From: a virus
Direction: 5' to 3' (one strand)
Virus record (IMG/VR): IMGVR_UViG_3300024346_008124
Coordinates: 1-64,000 of that record
Length of the DNA stretch: 64,000 bases
The notes under the pieces were generated by a model. That model had not been told where the DNA came from and searched no databases. It was given only the letters and a program-made list of their open reading frames with translations. Positions 33,870-42,866 of this stretch are shown here, piece by piece. Both the position numbers and the translations under genes were made by a program. Positions within the stretch are counted from its first letter, which is position 1. Each line of letters starts with the position of its first letter.

Positions 33870-34635
33870 TAATTTAAGTACAGATCTATTTGACAAAGAA
33901 GCACTTGAGAAAGAAAAGGACGCAGAAGCAACAGGCCCGGATATGACCATGCCCGCATATGGATGTGACGAGTGGCACGACTATGTCATGAGTAAGTTTC
34001 ACAAGTCGGAGATGTACAATGGAAACCCTCTCACCACCGGCCTGCGCAGAGTCGCAGAGGAACTACTGGGAGACATACTGGTGAGTAGACCAGTTCAAGT
34101 AATAGCGTCTGACGATCCCAACGGTCCCGGTAGGGCTACTGTTGTGTTTGAGGTCGTTATTGACTGGATGGGTTCAGGGCAGCTTAGAACTTATGGAGAT
34201 GCGGCTGACTGCTGGCATGGTAACTCAGATGACCTATTTTGCGCTCATCCCGCTGCCACGGCTAGCACCAAGGCAGAGGGAAGATGTTTGAGAAAGGCTC
34301 TTAAAGTACGCTGTGTGGCGGCAGAAGAGATCCCAAGAAACAAAGACGTTGTAGCTATCGTGCGGCAGTCTATCGCATCTAAGCCAACTACAGGAGAGTG
34401 GAACGAAGAAGATCCTATTAGCGTTCCTCAAGTTAATTTTATTGATGGGAAGTGTAAACAATTAGACATCGACGTTGTTGAATTTATCAACTCTGGAGAA
34501 GGAAGTTACAAGAACATAGGAGAAGTAAGTAAGAAAACAGCATCTAAGATGCTAGCGATATTGAACGACTATCAGAACAAAGCTAAACCTACCCCTGCTA
34601 AAATTGTAGGGTATAACTCAAACTGGAGAGAATGA
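33862..34635 (+). CDS. possible Rad52/ERF-type single-strand annealing protein
   Basis: The 257-residue protein has a beta strand FEVVIDW, GQLRTYGDAADCW, and a helix ATASTKAEGRCLRKALKVR. These recall the Rad52 and ERF pattern in which a strand-rich sheet precedes a basic helix (KxxAVGRALRxAL). The C-terminus (ISVPQVNFIDGKCKQLDID, then KKTASKMLAIL) resembles the small helical domain that ends many phage annealing proteins. The ATG has GGAGATAGG upstream. A role beside the RecA-like protein would be strand annealing. The call is tentative. Confidence 0.45.
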   Translation: MSDNLSTDLFDKEALEKEKDAEATGPDMTMPAYGCDEWHDYVMSKFHKSEMYNGNPLTTGLRRVAEELLGDILVSRPVQVIASDDPNGPGRATVVFEVVIDWMGSGQLRTYGDAADCWHGNSDDLFCAHPAATASTKAEGRCLRKALKVRCVAAEEIPRNKDVVAIVRQSIASKPTTGEWNEEDPISVPQVNFIDGKCKQLDIDVVEFINSGEGSYKNIGEVSKKTASKMLAILNDYQNKAKPTPAKIVGYNSNWRE

Positions 34636-34964
34636 TGAAGTTAAATTACAAGTTAGGAAACCTTAGCGTAGAATTTGAATGCGATACCCCTAAAGAGGTG
34701 TTTAATCAACTTTCTATTTTCCAAGAGGTTTTTGGAGAAACTAAATGCGGCAAATGCGGATCTGAAAATCTTAGATTTGTAGTTAGAGTCGTAGACGATA
34801 ACCCGTATTACGAAATTAGGTGCATGGACTGCGGCGCAAAACTAGCGTTTGGGGCCAATAAGAAAGGTGGCGGCCTGTTTCCAAGGAGAAAAGACGCTGA
34901 AGGAAACTGGCTTCCAGACAAAGGTTGGACTAAATGGAACGCTAAAACCAAGCAGGTAGAATAA
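34632..34964 (+). CDS. zinc ribbon protein
   Basis: The 110-residue protein has CGKCGSENLRFV at about residues 39-50 and IRCMDCGAKLAFG at about 67-79, giving two CxxC pairs that form a zinc ribbon, then a Gly/Lys-rich C-terminus (GGGLFPRRKD, GWTKWN). Proteins like this occur beside phage annealing or ssDNA-binding proteins and may bind nucleic acid. The ATG overlaps the previous stop as ATGA (34632-34635); a second ATG at 34635 is also possible. It is the last gene of the + strand block. Confidence 0.75.
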   Translation: MMKLNYKLGNLSVEFECDTPKEVFNQLSIFQEVFGETKCGKCGSENLRFVVRVVDDNPYYEIRCMDCGAKLAFGANKKGGGLFPRRKDAEGNWLPDKGWTKWNAKTKQVE

Positions 34965-34983
34965 TTTAGGATTCACTTTATCG

Positions 34984-35000
34984 TTATGACTAGATCATAA
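34984..35000. repeat. small inverted repeat in the intergenic region
   Basis: TTATGA (34984-34989) and TCATAA (34995-35000) form a perfect 6-base inverted repeat around CTAGA. It lies in the 111-base gap between convergent genes, 20 bases before the terminator. It may be a protein site or a weak hairpin; AT-rich palindromes of this size also occur by chance. Confidence 0.25.
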
Positions 35001-35018
35001 TTCACAGTATAGTCCTAT

Positions 35019-35051
35019 AAAAAAACCCCGCCGTGATTGGCGGGGTTTTTT
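35019..35051. terminator. bidirectional Rho-independent terminator
   Basis: A perfect stem CCCCGCC (35026-35032) pairs with GGCGGGG (35039-35045) around the loop GTGATT. Adenines run on the left side and six thymines on the right (35046-35051), so the structure has a U-tract for transcripts from either strand. The flanking A and T runs would also lengthen the stem. It separates the convergent + and - strand gene blocks and would end both. Confidence 0.93.
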
Positions 35052-35075
35052 GTCTCTAGGTACAAGTGACAAACC

Positions 35076-36068
35076 CTACAGATACTCTAAAGCTACATAA
35101 AGACCAAATTGCTCCTTGGAGCCAATCGCAAGAGGACTAGCCGAAAGCGCAACACACCAAGTGTGGTGAGTATGAACCCCCGTGCCGCCAAATGTATACT
35201 TTTTACCATTTGTAGAATCTCCGTCCATCGTTCCGATTCCGGGATGGTAGATTGAGTTTTGCTTAGTGGAGTCTATGTATTGGGACCACTTAGGCCAAAC
35301 CAAACCGTAGTTAGTTCCGTCTGGAGTTCCCGCAGGCGAACCCGCGATTTCTTGAAGACCCTTTTGACCACTTCCGGGAGAGTCTAGCAAAGGAACAATA
35401 ATTCCCGTTCCACCGGCAGTTTCGTCGTCACCAACAGCAACTCCATTTCCAACTCTACTGTCGCCATTTACGACAGCGGCGGTATCTAGACCGTTGTAGA
35501 ACTTCGTACCAAGACTATTCTCATAGAAATTTTGAGCAGAAACTAATTGAGCGGGCCAAGGCTCTCCCCACCAAAAAGCGTCCCCACTTCCACAGTGATT
35601 TGAAGCCACTCCGTCAGCCCCTTGAGAAACCGGATTTGCTCCATTCCAGTTCACAACTTCCGCCACCTTTGTGTTCACGCCGCTGGCCGGGCTATTGATA
35701 TTAGTTCTATCGTAAATTCTTAGCTGGCAATTTTGGGTTTTTACAGGGGTCGTGTGACCAAACCTAATACCAAGAGTTGTTTGATAGCTCACTACACCAC
35801 TCAGGCCAACGTTGAAAGTTGAAGCGCCAGCACTGCCTACAACACACTGACCACTAGGAAATACAGAACTTCTGTATTTAACGTTGTTTGTCTGCCCCTT
35901 GGTTTCGCTACCGTCACCATTTGAAACAAACGTACCGTCTTGATATGCACCAATCTGCACAGAAGATCCAGCCGTTGCTCCAAAAAATCCGAGTCCAGAA
36001 CCCGATAAGGTTTCTGTATCTGGAACCATTTGGTTGCTGTAATTTACCTGAAAGTCTATAATCGCCAT
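35076..36068 (-). CDS. probable virion protein (330 residues)
   Basis: This Gly-, Ser-, Thr- and Asn-rich protein of 330 residues starts MAIIDFQVNYSN behind GGAG at 36077-36080 (read on the - strand). It has the composition of beta-rich phage surface or tail proteins: many small strands (GVVSYQTTLGIRFG, NCQLRIYDRT) and no enzyme motif. It is the last gene of the structural block and has a possible promoter of its own, so an abundant decoration, fibre or tail protein is likely. No known family is recognised. Confidence 0.72.
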   Translation of the reverse strand: MAIIDFQVNYSNQMVPDTETLSGSGLGFFGATAGSSVQIGAYQDGTFVSNGDGSETKGQTNNVKYRSSVFPSGQCVVGSAGASTFNVGLSGVVSYQTTLGIRFGHTTPVKTQNCQLRIYDRTNINSPASGVNTKVAEVVNWNGANPVSQGADGVASNHCGSGDAFWWGEPWPAQLVSAQNFYENSLGTKFYNGLDTAAVVNGDSRVGNGVAVGDDETAGGTGIIVPLLDSPGSGQKGLQEIAGSPAGTPDGTNYGLVWPKWSQYIDSTKQNSIYHPGIGTMDGDSTNGKKYTFGGTGVHTHHTWCVALSASPLAIGSKEQFGLYVALEYL

Positions 36069-36094
36069 TTGAAATTCTCCTTGATTAAGGTTTG

Positions 36095-36123
36095 TCTATA
36101 TAAGATACACAATTATTAGTAAA
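36095..36123 (-). promoter_or_regulatory. candidate sigma70-like promoter for the 330-residue protein gene
   Basis: Read on the - strand, TTTACT (36123-36118, four of six matches to TTGACA) and TATAGA (36100-36095, four of six to TATAAT) are separated by 17 bases in the gap upstream of the gene starting at 36068. The region is AT-rich, so chance is a real alternative. Confidence 0.3.
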
Positions 36124-36124
36124 A

Positions 36125-36430
36125 TTAGGTTTTTTTCTTTCCGCAAGATTTGCATCCTCCAGATTGATTTTGGTTTAAAGCGCCCCATTTTCCGATAGGG
36201 CAAGACTCTGATGCCCAGCTAGTCTTTATACTAAGAAAACAGCCGCACTGACCACAAGAAGGATTATCTTGTGGAGGTAGTAAAAAATCACATCCAGCAC
36301 ACATTCTCATTCTATGCTGCTTGACATTTTCGGAAACATGCTCAAATCCTGAAGCGACGTGTTTAATAGATGCTCTTGTGAAATTTTCTGCTTTTTTAAT
36401 AAAGTTTGGAGGTTTGTTGTTTTCGTTCAT
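36125..36430 (-). CDS. cysteine-rich zinc-ribbon protein
   Basis: The 101-residue protein has MCAGCDFLLPPQDNPSCGQCGCFL at about residues 43-66 followed by a CPIGKW box and a C-terminal GGCKSCGKKKT. This order (CxxCxF, CxxCGCF, W, CPxGKW) is a small family common in phage genomes, with two or three metal sites. Phage copies often sit among virion genes, with unknown role. The ATG has GGAT on its - strand 5' side. An 11-base gap follows the upstream giant gene. Confidence 0.75.
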   Translation of the reverse strand: MNENNKPPNFIKKAENFTRASIKHVASGFEHVSENVKQHRMRMCAGCDFLLPPQDNPSCGQCGCFLSIKTSWASESCPIGKWGALNQNQSGGCKSCGKKKT

Positions 36431-36440
36431 TTTATATATC

Positions 36441-39400
36441 CTAGTATGTATCTGTTATGTCGCCTATTATAAAGAAGTATTCATTCAATGGAACGGTTTT
36501 AATTGTTTTTATATATCCAAGCTGGGGAAATCTTACAGGACCGAATAACGATGCATCTCCCAAAGATCCCGAAAAACCTCTAGGTTCAAAAGATAGAACT
36601 TCAGAATTTTCATTTATCTTTTTATAGTTATCGCTTGTGCCAAATCCGGGCATTTCACTGCCTTCCGTAATTACAAACGGGGATTTGTACCCAAAAGACT
36701 TGTCGTTTTGATTTTCAGTAAAATCAAAAGACCCGACTTTAGGAAGCGTAGGAACAGAAGGTTTACCGTAACGGCGTTGCAAGGTGTAAATATCCATCCC
36801 TAAGCTAGCCTGCAACACCGATACAACATCCTCAATAAGCACAGACCTTTCTGGAATAAAGTTGCCACCCGGAGGAATTGGTAGTCCCTGCGAATATAAT
36901 CCACAAGCGCTACCAGAAACCGCCCTCCTAAAATTCTCTTTAGTTACCGTAGTATATCCTGCGTTACCATTAATTCCATTTAGATGCTCATACAACATAT
37001 TTGAAATTGTATCAAACTGAAGCGAAAATCCAAACCGCTCTTCAAAGAATCTTACCACGGTTTTTATAGTTTCTCTAAGGTTTTCTAAAAATATACCGCC
37101 ATTTTTATCTGCATAAAAACTTGAAACATACCCATCTTTCTGAACCCCATCAGGAGGATTACCCATCAAAGTGGGCCTAGCCTTATCTAACCCGGCAGGC
37201 CAATTAAAATATACAAGCCCTTCAATCTTGCTAACCAAAGTTAAAATGGAGGTATAGGTATTATCTGATTCTGGTATGGTATCTAAAATACTACCTATAT
37301 CAGAAATATCCTTGTCAGATAAAAATATACTATTGTGCCTGTTTCTCCACCCATCAAAACTATTTCCCTTCAAAATATCTCTACTATCAAGGCCAAATCT
37401 GAAAGGCTTGTACTCAAGAGATGTCGTTATGTGCGCCACAGGAGAGGCTTCATTATTAGCCAATTCCCAACCGCTTAGTAAGTTACAATAATCAAAAAAC
37501 AGACGAGGAAGTTTTTTACATTTGTCTATTTTAGACTTTTCAACTATTTTCCTATAGTAAAGTCTTGGTGTTGCTTGGTTGGTTTCTGTGACAATACCGA
37601 AGTATGTAATAACAGATCCGCAAGAACCTCTAGCGATATCTTCTAAAAAATATTCTCCACTAAATCTATCAGAGTCATTGGTCGTATATGTAGCATGATA
37701 AGCAAACGGCCCTGCTGTGTCTCCTTCTGCGACTTCTATATCTTGAGGAGGATCACCACTTATTCTTCCGTGTCCAGTAACAGAAGAGCAAGCCGGTCTT
37801 GCAATTTCAAAACTCTGCTCACTACAGAGATCGCACGACGGCTGAACTATTAAGGGTCTGATGTCAAACTCGTTTACATCACGATCAAACCCACCTTTAT
37901 CTTCAACAGATTCAAAATCAACATCAAAAGTTCTTACAATATTTGTAAAGGGCTGAGTAAAATAGCTAGCGTCATTTAATAAAACCTCAGCATCCACCGT
38001 TACCAATGACGCATCCGCGAATGTGTCATCGACTATTAAGCTAACTATCTTCGTAAGCTCAGTAAATCTTGGAATAAGAGCATCAGAAAATAAGCTAGAT
38101 GCAGGAGTTGTTGTTTGGTTGCAAGTCGTAGCAATTCCAAAATCCCATGTATTAACAAGACCTAGCCATTCATCTTTATTTTGAGCAGAAACTGCACCCT
38201 CTACCGTGTATCCGTTTTCACCCCCGTTATACCAAAAAAATGGATCATTTGGACCCGCTCTTTCAATTCTGTCAGACGTATATGTAGAAGAATATAAGCC
38301 CCCATCCAAGAATAATTTAACACCATCTCTTATCTCATACTCTCCGGTAGATTTCTTAAAAGTGAACCCCTGAGCAGATTCAAGTGGGCCAATGTTTTCT
38401 CCTTTTTGATTGATATAGAAATAAGAACCTTCTTCATATGTGACCGTAGAGACAATGCCCGCTAAGACCTGCCCTTCTTCAGCCTCTTCTCCTTCGCTAA
38501 CATACAACTGTTCAATCTGCCCCTTTACAGGAGATACAATGTTTTCAATAATGTCAACAGTTGCCAGCTTCTGGTTTTTAGAAAGTTCTTCGCCTATCGT
38601 TATATTTAGAGTAATTCTTCCGCTCACTTCAGAAACAACCTCCCTTGTGGTGCTTCCAACTTCACCAATCATAACAACATCGCCAGCCTTAACGATGTCC
38701 CCATTGTTAACTTTTATTTCTGTTATACTTCCTGCAAAAAAGTCCCATTTAATTTCTTCTACATCGGTAATTATTTCAAAAAGGTTGTCACCAGCATCTA
38801 CTAACTGACCTACAAAATTATCTTTGTTGTATATTTTTGAAACTGTTGCATCTTTGGGGGCAACAACAGACGTAAAAGAATGCCCTTCTTCTTCAGGGTC
38901 CAAAGGAACAGTTACATCAACTCCAATCTTGTACCAATATTTATCAACATCTGTATCTTTTATCAATGAAACTATTTGTTCTACATAGGGATGGTTCAGC
39001 TTGGTTTTATTTAAGAGCATGTTAACAACTGGTATATACTGTTGATATAGCAAGGTCGCATATTTATTTTGAATAGCCCACGTAGCTTGCGACATATCAA
39101 ACTTAGTAAAACCAAGATTATTAGATCTATCAGGAGATGTGTTATCGTCGAAATATCGCCTATAGAAAAGCATATCGTTTTCAAACTTTCCAGAGCAGCC
39201 GTCTTCTCCATCGCTAGCGTTTGCTCTGAATCTAAGGCCAGCACCAGCACTATAAAAAGGCAGGAAAGACGAATCTTCTCCCTGAACGGTCATTGAATAC
39301 TCGCTTTCGCCAGATGTTATTTCAGTCAAGAAAGCATTTATGATTTGAGAAGCTTTTCTTCCGTATCCTAAATCTAGACCACCATATGCTGCTCCAACAA

Positions 39401-42400
39401 TAAAATCTTTATGATTTTCTATATTGAAAGAATACGGATATGAAGCTCCCGTGCTTTTATCAACTTCAGAAAAAACATCTCCAGCTTCAGACCAGCTAAC
39501 CTCAGAAAGTGATATTTGGTGATTTTCTCCATATTTATTCTCAACGGAGTTGGCAGAAGTACCTATGATATCAAGAACCCTATTTTGACTTTCGCTAAAA
39601 AGACCGCCCGCATCAACATGATAAGTATCGCTACCCATTGAAAATATTCTTCTAGTTTCCTCAAGGGGTTTTTCAACACTAAGCGGGTTTTCAGGAGTTT
39701 TTTTACGAGTGACAATCTGCCACGTACTGTTGTATCCATCCTGAACACCCACAGCTTCATAAACCTTGATACTGGGATTTTCATTAGTTGGCCCTATTGT
39801 AATCGAGTTTGAGCCAATCCGGGTTGTGTGACCAAGCGGATTATTACCAGCATAGTCAACAGCGATATGAGGAATCCCAATTCTACCAGCGTCACAAAGA
39901 ATGATACTGCGGTCAATAGATATAACACCATCTTCGGGCAAGTCAAAATACTTATTTTCAACAGCGGGATATCTTGGTAATGTCGAAAAACATGCCGCAT
40001 ATACAATCTGTTGTTCGGGAATATAGGTCGCTAGAACAATATCCACACAACTTTCAAACTGAAAAGACCCTCCCCACTCCGCCGCTTCTCTTTCGTGATT
40101 TAAAATAGTAACGCATCCATAATCAGCGCGAGATAGCTTAGAACGATCTCCAACGTCCCAGTCGCTTTCTAAAAGCTTCCATTCAAAATTATGTTCCATA
40201 GCAAGACACTCTTTAGGACAGCTATCGTTTATGTCTTCTCTTGCAAGCTTTAAAGGATAAAATTCGTGTTGTCTTAGCTTAAATCTAAACTTGGCAGCAC
40301 TAAATTTTCCATAATGAGGAACGGCGTCGTATGCATGTATTTCATTAGGAGAAAATAACTCTAGATCCGAATCTACATCTACTAGAGCGCTCCCGGACTC
40401 TATGGCGCAACCCCTAATATAAAGACTAGTTAAATAATTGTTTCTAGAAAAACCTCCTCCGGGAGAAATTGACCCAAATCGGTCCACGGGCAGGATGGGC
40501 GGTCTGTATTTTTTATCCACGTTCATAACTGATTTATTAAAAACATATCCCCCTACAGCGCTAGACACAAGCTTTTTAGGGTCACATGTAACACCTTGGA
40601 GCGTACCTTGCCGAAGTCCGCTACTGGTGTTAAAAACCGGAAAACTGGTTCTTATGCAATATTGATCGTCTATGTCAGTAATCCAACAGCTATGATCCCC
40701 AAAACAATCAGGAGATTTGTATTGACCGAATGATGTTTGATTGTGGGGAAGTCCCGCAAGGGGATAATCAAATCCAAAACTTGGACGATTAGAAGCTGCT
40801 AAAAACTCTCTTACAATATAGTCCTTACCCATAAACGTAGAAGAGCCTTCAAGCACTCTGTATTTCAATCTGTAAATATACTTTGCTTGGTCAGACGTAG
40901 GCTTAAAAGTATAACTCCAATGTGTTCTTTCGGAGTGGCCGTTTCCCTCATTTAAAACAAAGTCTCTGGGGCTGGTTAAGAGTTTACTTTTAGAGTTTGA
41001 AACTAAGCCTGTAGCGTAAGATCCCAACTTTTCATCTGGCAATATGTCAACACCTATTGGACCTATATCAACAAGAGGTAGCCCAACCACTTTAGGATCT
41101 ATAACATCAAGATTAACCACATCTCCAAAGTCGCCAGCGGTGGCCCTTCCTGTTGGGGGCGAGTTGTATTGTTGCATCAGGGCTATATGGTGGATGTTAG
41201 TAAAATTCTCGTAATTTGCAACAAGTTCTAGATCTCTATCGTAAGAAAGTTCATAAAGAACCTGCAAATAAGTTTCAGCAACTCCTGATTTTAAATTGCT
41301 TGTTTTGGGTTTAAATAATTCAAGCTCTATTTTTCCACCAGAAACAAAATAGTTTGGCCCAGATAAAAATGAATCAAAATCAAATCTAGTGTCCATAAAT
41401 GATTTTTTAGAAACATATTCCCCATCTTCTGTTCTGGTATAAAGAGTCCTCCATTCTTCAAAATTAGAGGAATTTAGTAAAAAATTAGGACGTAAAATCT
41501 CGTTACAGGCAGTGTCTTCAGAACGCGGAGTTGTTTCAAGATCAAAAGAAATGTATTCTGCTTCAAGCCTGCTGTCACCTCCCATAAAACGATTAAAAGT
41601 TTGAGTTTTTGGAGGCGGTTCTTTGGCAGCAGATCTCACTTTTGATTCGCACCCAGACAGTGTTATCTGTTCTTCTATTCTTTCTGTTTTATATTCTCCA
41701 CCGTTCATTGGATTTTCTGGATCGGTAGGAATAAATGTTGTTTTTGTTTCTTTAAAAAACTGAGGAGCATTATATAAATCCGCACCACTTATTCTTCTAA
41801 GCTCAATAAGAGCCTGATTGCAAATAAAATCGCCCGTCCCGACGTTTGGACAATCTATCAATAGAACATAAGAACCATTAGAATCAATTTTGCCGTAAGG
41901 TATTTGTACATCTTTTCCATAACCGTCATTATTAACATTGGCCGTGCTTCCCGAACTAATTGCTGAAACTTGCATTGAGTTATATGCTGTATATGGAAAT
42001 GTTTTTAAAGATCTAAAAGCACCACCTTCAAACTGATCCTCATGATCATCTCTTAAATTTACATCCTGTTCTCTATATTCTATTTTCGCAATTCCGTCTA
42101 TAGTAGAAAACCCCGTATATACACGATCAATATCTGGATCATCAATTTTTTCAGATATTTCTGCTCCATTAAACACTTTATCAATAACAGTTGTTTCATA
42201 TTCAAACATACCATTGCCAAACACTGCGTCAAACTCTTCTACACTGTTTGGCATTGACTCATCTTCTGCCAGCTTATAAATATCAACCCCTATTCCATCT
42301 GTTTCTAAATTTTCAGACCTTTCTTCAAAACTACTTGGAAGAAAAGAGGCGGGAACAATACGGCTAAAGTCTACTTCTGACAAATCTTCAATATCTTCAG

Positions 42401-42863
42401 AACAAGATTTTATAATCTCACCAAATTCAAAAATATCTCCGCTCGGATCATACGAGTAATCGAAAGCCTCTGGCCTAAAGTATATACTGTCTATAAAATT
42501 ATGACCAAAAGAATTTACCTTGCCCCAGTCGTAAACGTCATCTATTTCAAAACGAAGCGCAACTTTTCTTTTTGTAGTATACTCAATTCTATATATGTAC
42601 CGCCTACTACCCTTTTGGAAAAAGTATGAATCTTCACCTTTAAGGTTGTAAAATTTTCCAGTATCATCCTGAAAAGAAAAAGTTTCTTCTTTTATAAGTT
42701 TTTCTGGCTCTCTTTGGCTTGGTCTCCAGCTATTAACGGACCTATGCACCTTGGCCTCGACTTCTACAAAGCTTTTCATTTCTGAATTAATATAGCGATC
42801 CACATCAAAAAACACGGTTTCTTGATCACAGTTAAGCTTACCACAACAACAATTAGTTCCCAT
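36441..42863 (-). CDS. giant virion protein (2140 residues) with barrel-sandwich-hybrid repeats
   Basis: This very long protein is probably part of the tail tip or baseplate. Its N-terminal portion is rich in Asp, Glu, Phe and Tyr with many short strands and scattered cysteines (MGTNCCCGKLNC at the very N-terminus). Residues about 1327-1475 carry four half-motifs of the lipoyl/biotinyl (barrel-sandwich hybrid) type, described separately. No signal peptide or enzyme motif is seen. The start follows GGAG at 42873-42876 (- strand). It sits between the 1419-residue hub-like gene (3-base gap) and the zinc-ribbon gene. I recognise no full-length family. Confidence 0.75.
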   Translation of the reverse strand: MGTNCCCGKLNCDQETVFFDVDRYINSEMKSFVEVEAKVHRSVNSWRPSQREPEKLIKEETFSFQDDTGKFYNLKGEDSYFFQKGSRRYIYRIEYTTKRKVALRFEIDDVYDWGKVNSFGHNFIDSIYFRPEAFDYSYDPSGDIFEFGEIIKSCSEDIEDLSEVDFSRIVPASFLPSSFEERSENLETDGIGVDIYKLAEDESMPNSVEEFDAVFGNGMFEYETTVIDKVFNGAEISEKIDDPDIDRVYTGFSTIDGIAKIEYREQDVNLRDDHEDQFEGGAFRSLKTFPYTAYNSMQVSAISSGSTANVNNDGYGKDVQIPYGKIDSNGSYVLLIDCPNVGTGDFICNQALIELRRISGADLYNAPQFFKETKTTFIPTDPENPMNGGEYKTERIEEQITLSGCESKVRSAAKEPPPKTQTFNRFMGGDSRLEAEYISFDLETTPRSEDTACNEILRPNFLLNSSNFEEWRTLYTRTEDGEYVSKKSFMDTRFDFDSFLSGPNYFVSGGKIELELFKPKTSNLKSGVAETYLQVLYELSYDRDLELVANYENFTNIHHIALMQQYNSPPTGRATAGDFGDVVNLDVIDPKVVGLPLVDIGPIGVDILPDEKLGSYATGLVSNSKSKLLTSPRDFVLNEGNGHSERTHWSYTFKPTSDQAKYIYRLKYRVLEGSSTFMGKDYIVREFLAASNRPSFGFDYPLAGLPHNQTSFGQYKSPDCFGDHSCWITDIDDQYCIRTSFPVFNTSSGLRQGTLQGVTCDPKKLVSSAVGGYVFNKSVMNVDKKYRPPILPVDRFGSISPGGGFSRNNYLTSLYIRGCAIESGSALVDVDSDLELFSPNEIHAYDAVPHYGKFSAAKFRFKLRQHEFYPLKLAREDINDSCPKECLAMEHNFEWKLLESDWDVGDRSKLSRADYGCVTILNHEREAAEWGGSFQFESCVDIVLATYIPEQQIVYAACFSTLPRYPAVENKYFDLPEDGVISIDRSIILCDAGRIGIPHIAVDYAGNNPLGHTTRIGSNSITIGPTNENPSIKVYEAVGVQDGYNSTWQIVTRKKTPENPLSVEKPLEETRRIFSMGSDTYHVDAGGLFSESQNRVLDIIGTSANSVENKYGENHQISLSEVSWSEAGDVFSEVDKSTGASYPYSFNIENHKDFIVGAAYGGLDLGYGRKASQIINAFLTEITSGESEYSMTVQGEDSSFLPFYSAGAGLRFRANASDGEDGCSGKFENDMLFYRRYFDDNTSPDRSNNLGFTKFDMSQATWAIQNKYATLLYQQYIPVVNMLLNKTKLNHPYVEQIVSLIKDTDVDKYWYKIGVDVTVPLDPEEEGHSFTSVVAPKDATVSKIYNKDNFVGQLVDAGDNLFEIITDVEEIKWDFFAGSITEIKVNNGDIVKAGDVVMIGEVGSTTREVVSEVSGRITLNITIGEELSKNQKLATVDIIENIVSPVKGQIEQLYVSEGEEAEEGQVLAGIVSTVTYEEGSYFYINQKGENIGPLESAQGFTFKKSTGEYEIRDGVKLFLDGGLYSSTYTSDRIERAGPNDPFFWYNGGENGYTVEGAVSAQNKDEWLGLVNTWDFGIATTCNQTTTPASSLFSDALIPRFTELTKIVSLIVDDTFADASLVTVDAEVLLNDASYFTQPFTNIVRTFDVDFESVEDKGGFDRDVNEFDIRPLIVQPSCDLCSEQSFEIARPACSSVTGHGRISGDPPQDIEVAEGDTAGPFAYHATYTTNDSDRFSGEYFLEDIARGSCGSVITYFGIVTETNQATPRLYYRKIVEKSKIDKCKKLPRLFFDYCNLLSGWELANNEASPVAHITTSLEYKPFRFGLDSRDILKGNSFDGWRNRHNSIFLSDKDISDIGSILDTIPESDNTYTSILTLVSKIEGLVYFNWPAGLDKARPTLMGNPPDGVQKDGYVSSFYADKNGGIFLENLRETIKTVVRFFEERFGFSLQFDTISNMLYEHLNGINGNAGYTTVTKENFRRAVSGSACGLYSQGLPIPPGGNFIPERSVLIEDVVSVLQASLGMDIYTLQRRYGKPSVPTLPKVGSFDFTENQNDKSFGYKSPFVITEGSEMPGFGTSDNYKKINENSEVLSFEPRGFSGSLGDASLFGPVRFPQLGYIKTIKTVPLNEYFFIIGDITDTY
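38430..38885 (-). repeat. four barrel-sandwich-hybrid half-motifs in the 2140-residue protein
   Basis: Within residues about 1327-1475, four segments repeat the pattern G-x-[IV]-x5-GD/EE-x-[VL]-x-G-[DQ]-[VL]: VSKIYNKDNFVGQLVDAGDN, GSITEIKVNNGDIVKAGDVV, GRITLNITIGEELSKNQKLA and GQIEQLYVSEGEEAEEGQVL. Two consecutive half-motifs make one biotinyl/lipoyl-like barrel, so two full domains are expected. The modified lysine motifs (MKM or DKA) are absent, so a covalent cofactor is unlikely. Confidence 0.68.
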
Positions 42864-42866
42864 TTA

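Noticed and set aside
38430-38885. Biotin carboxyl carrier or lipoyl enzyme
   Set aside because: The biotin/lipoyl lysine motifs are missing and the domain lies inside a 2140-residue structural-type protein.
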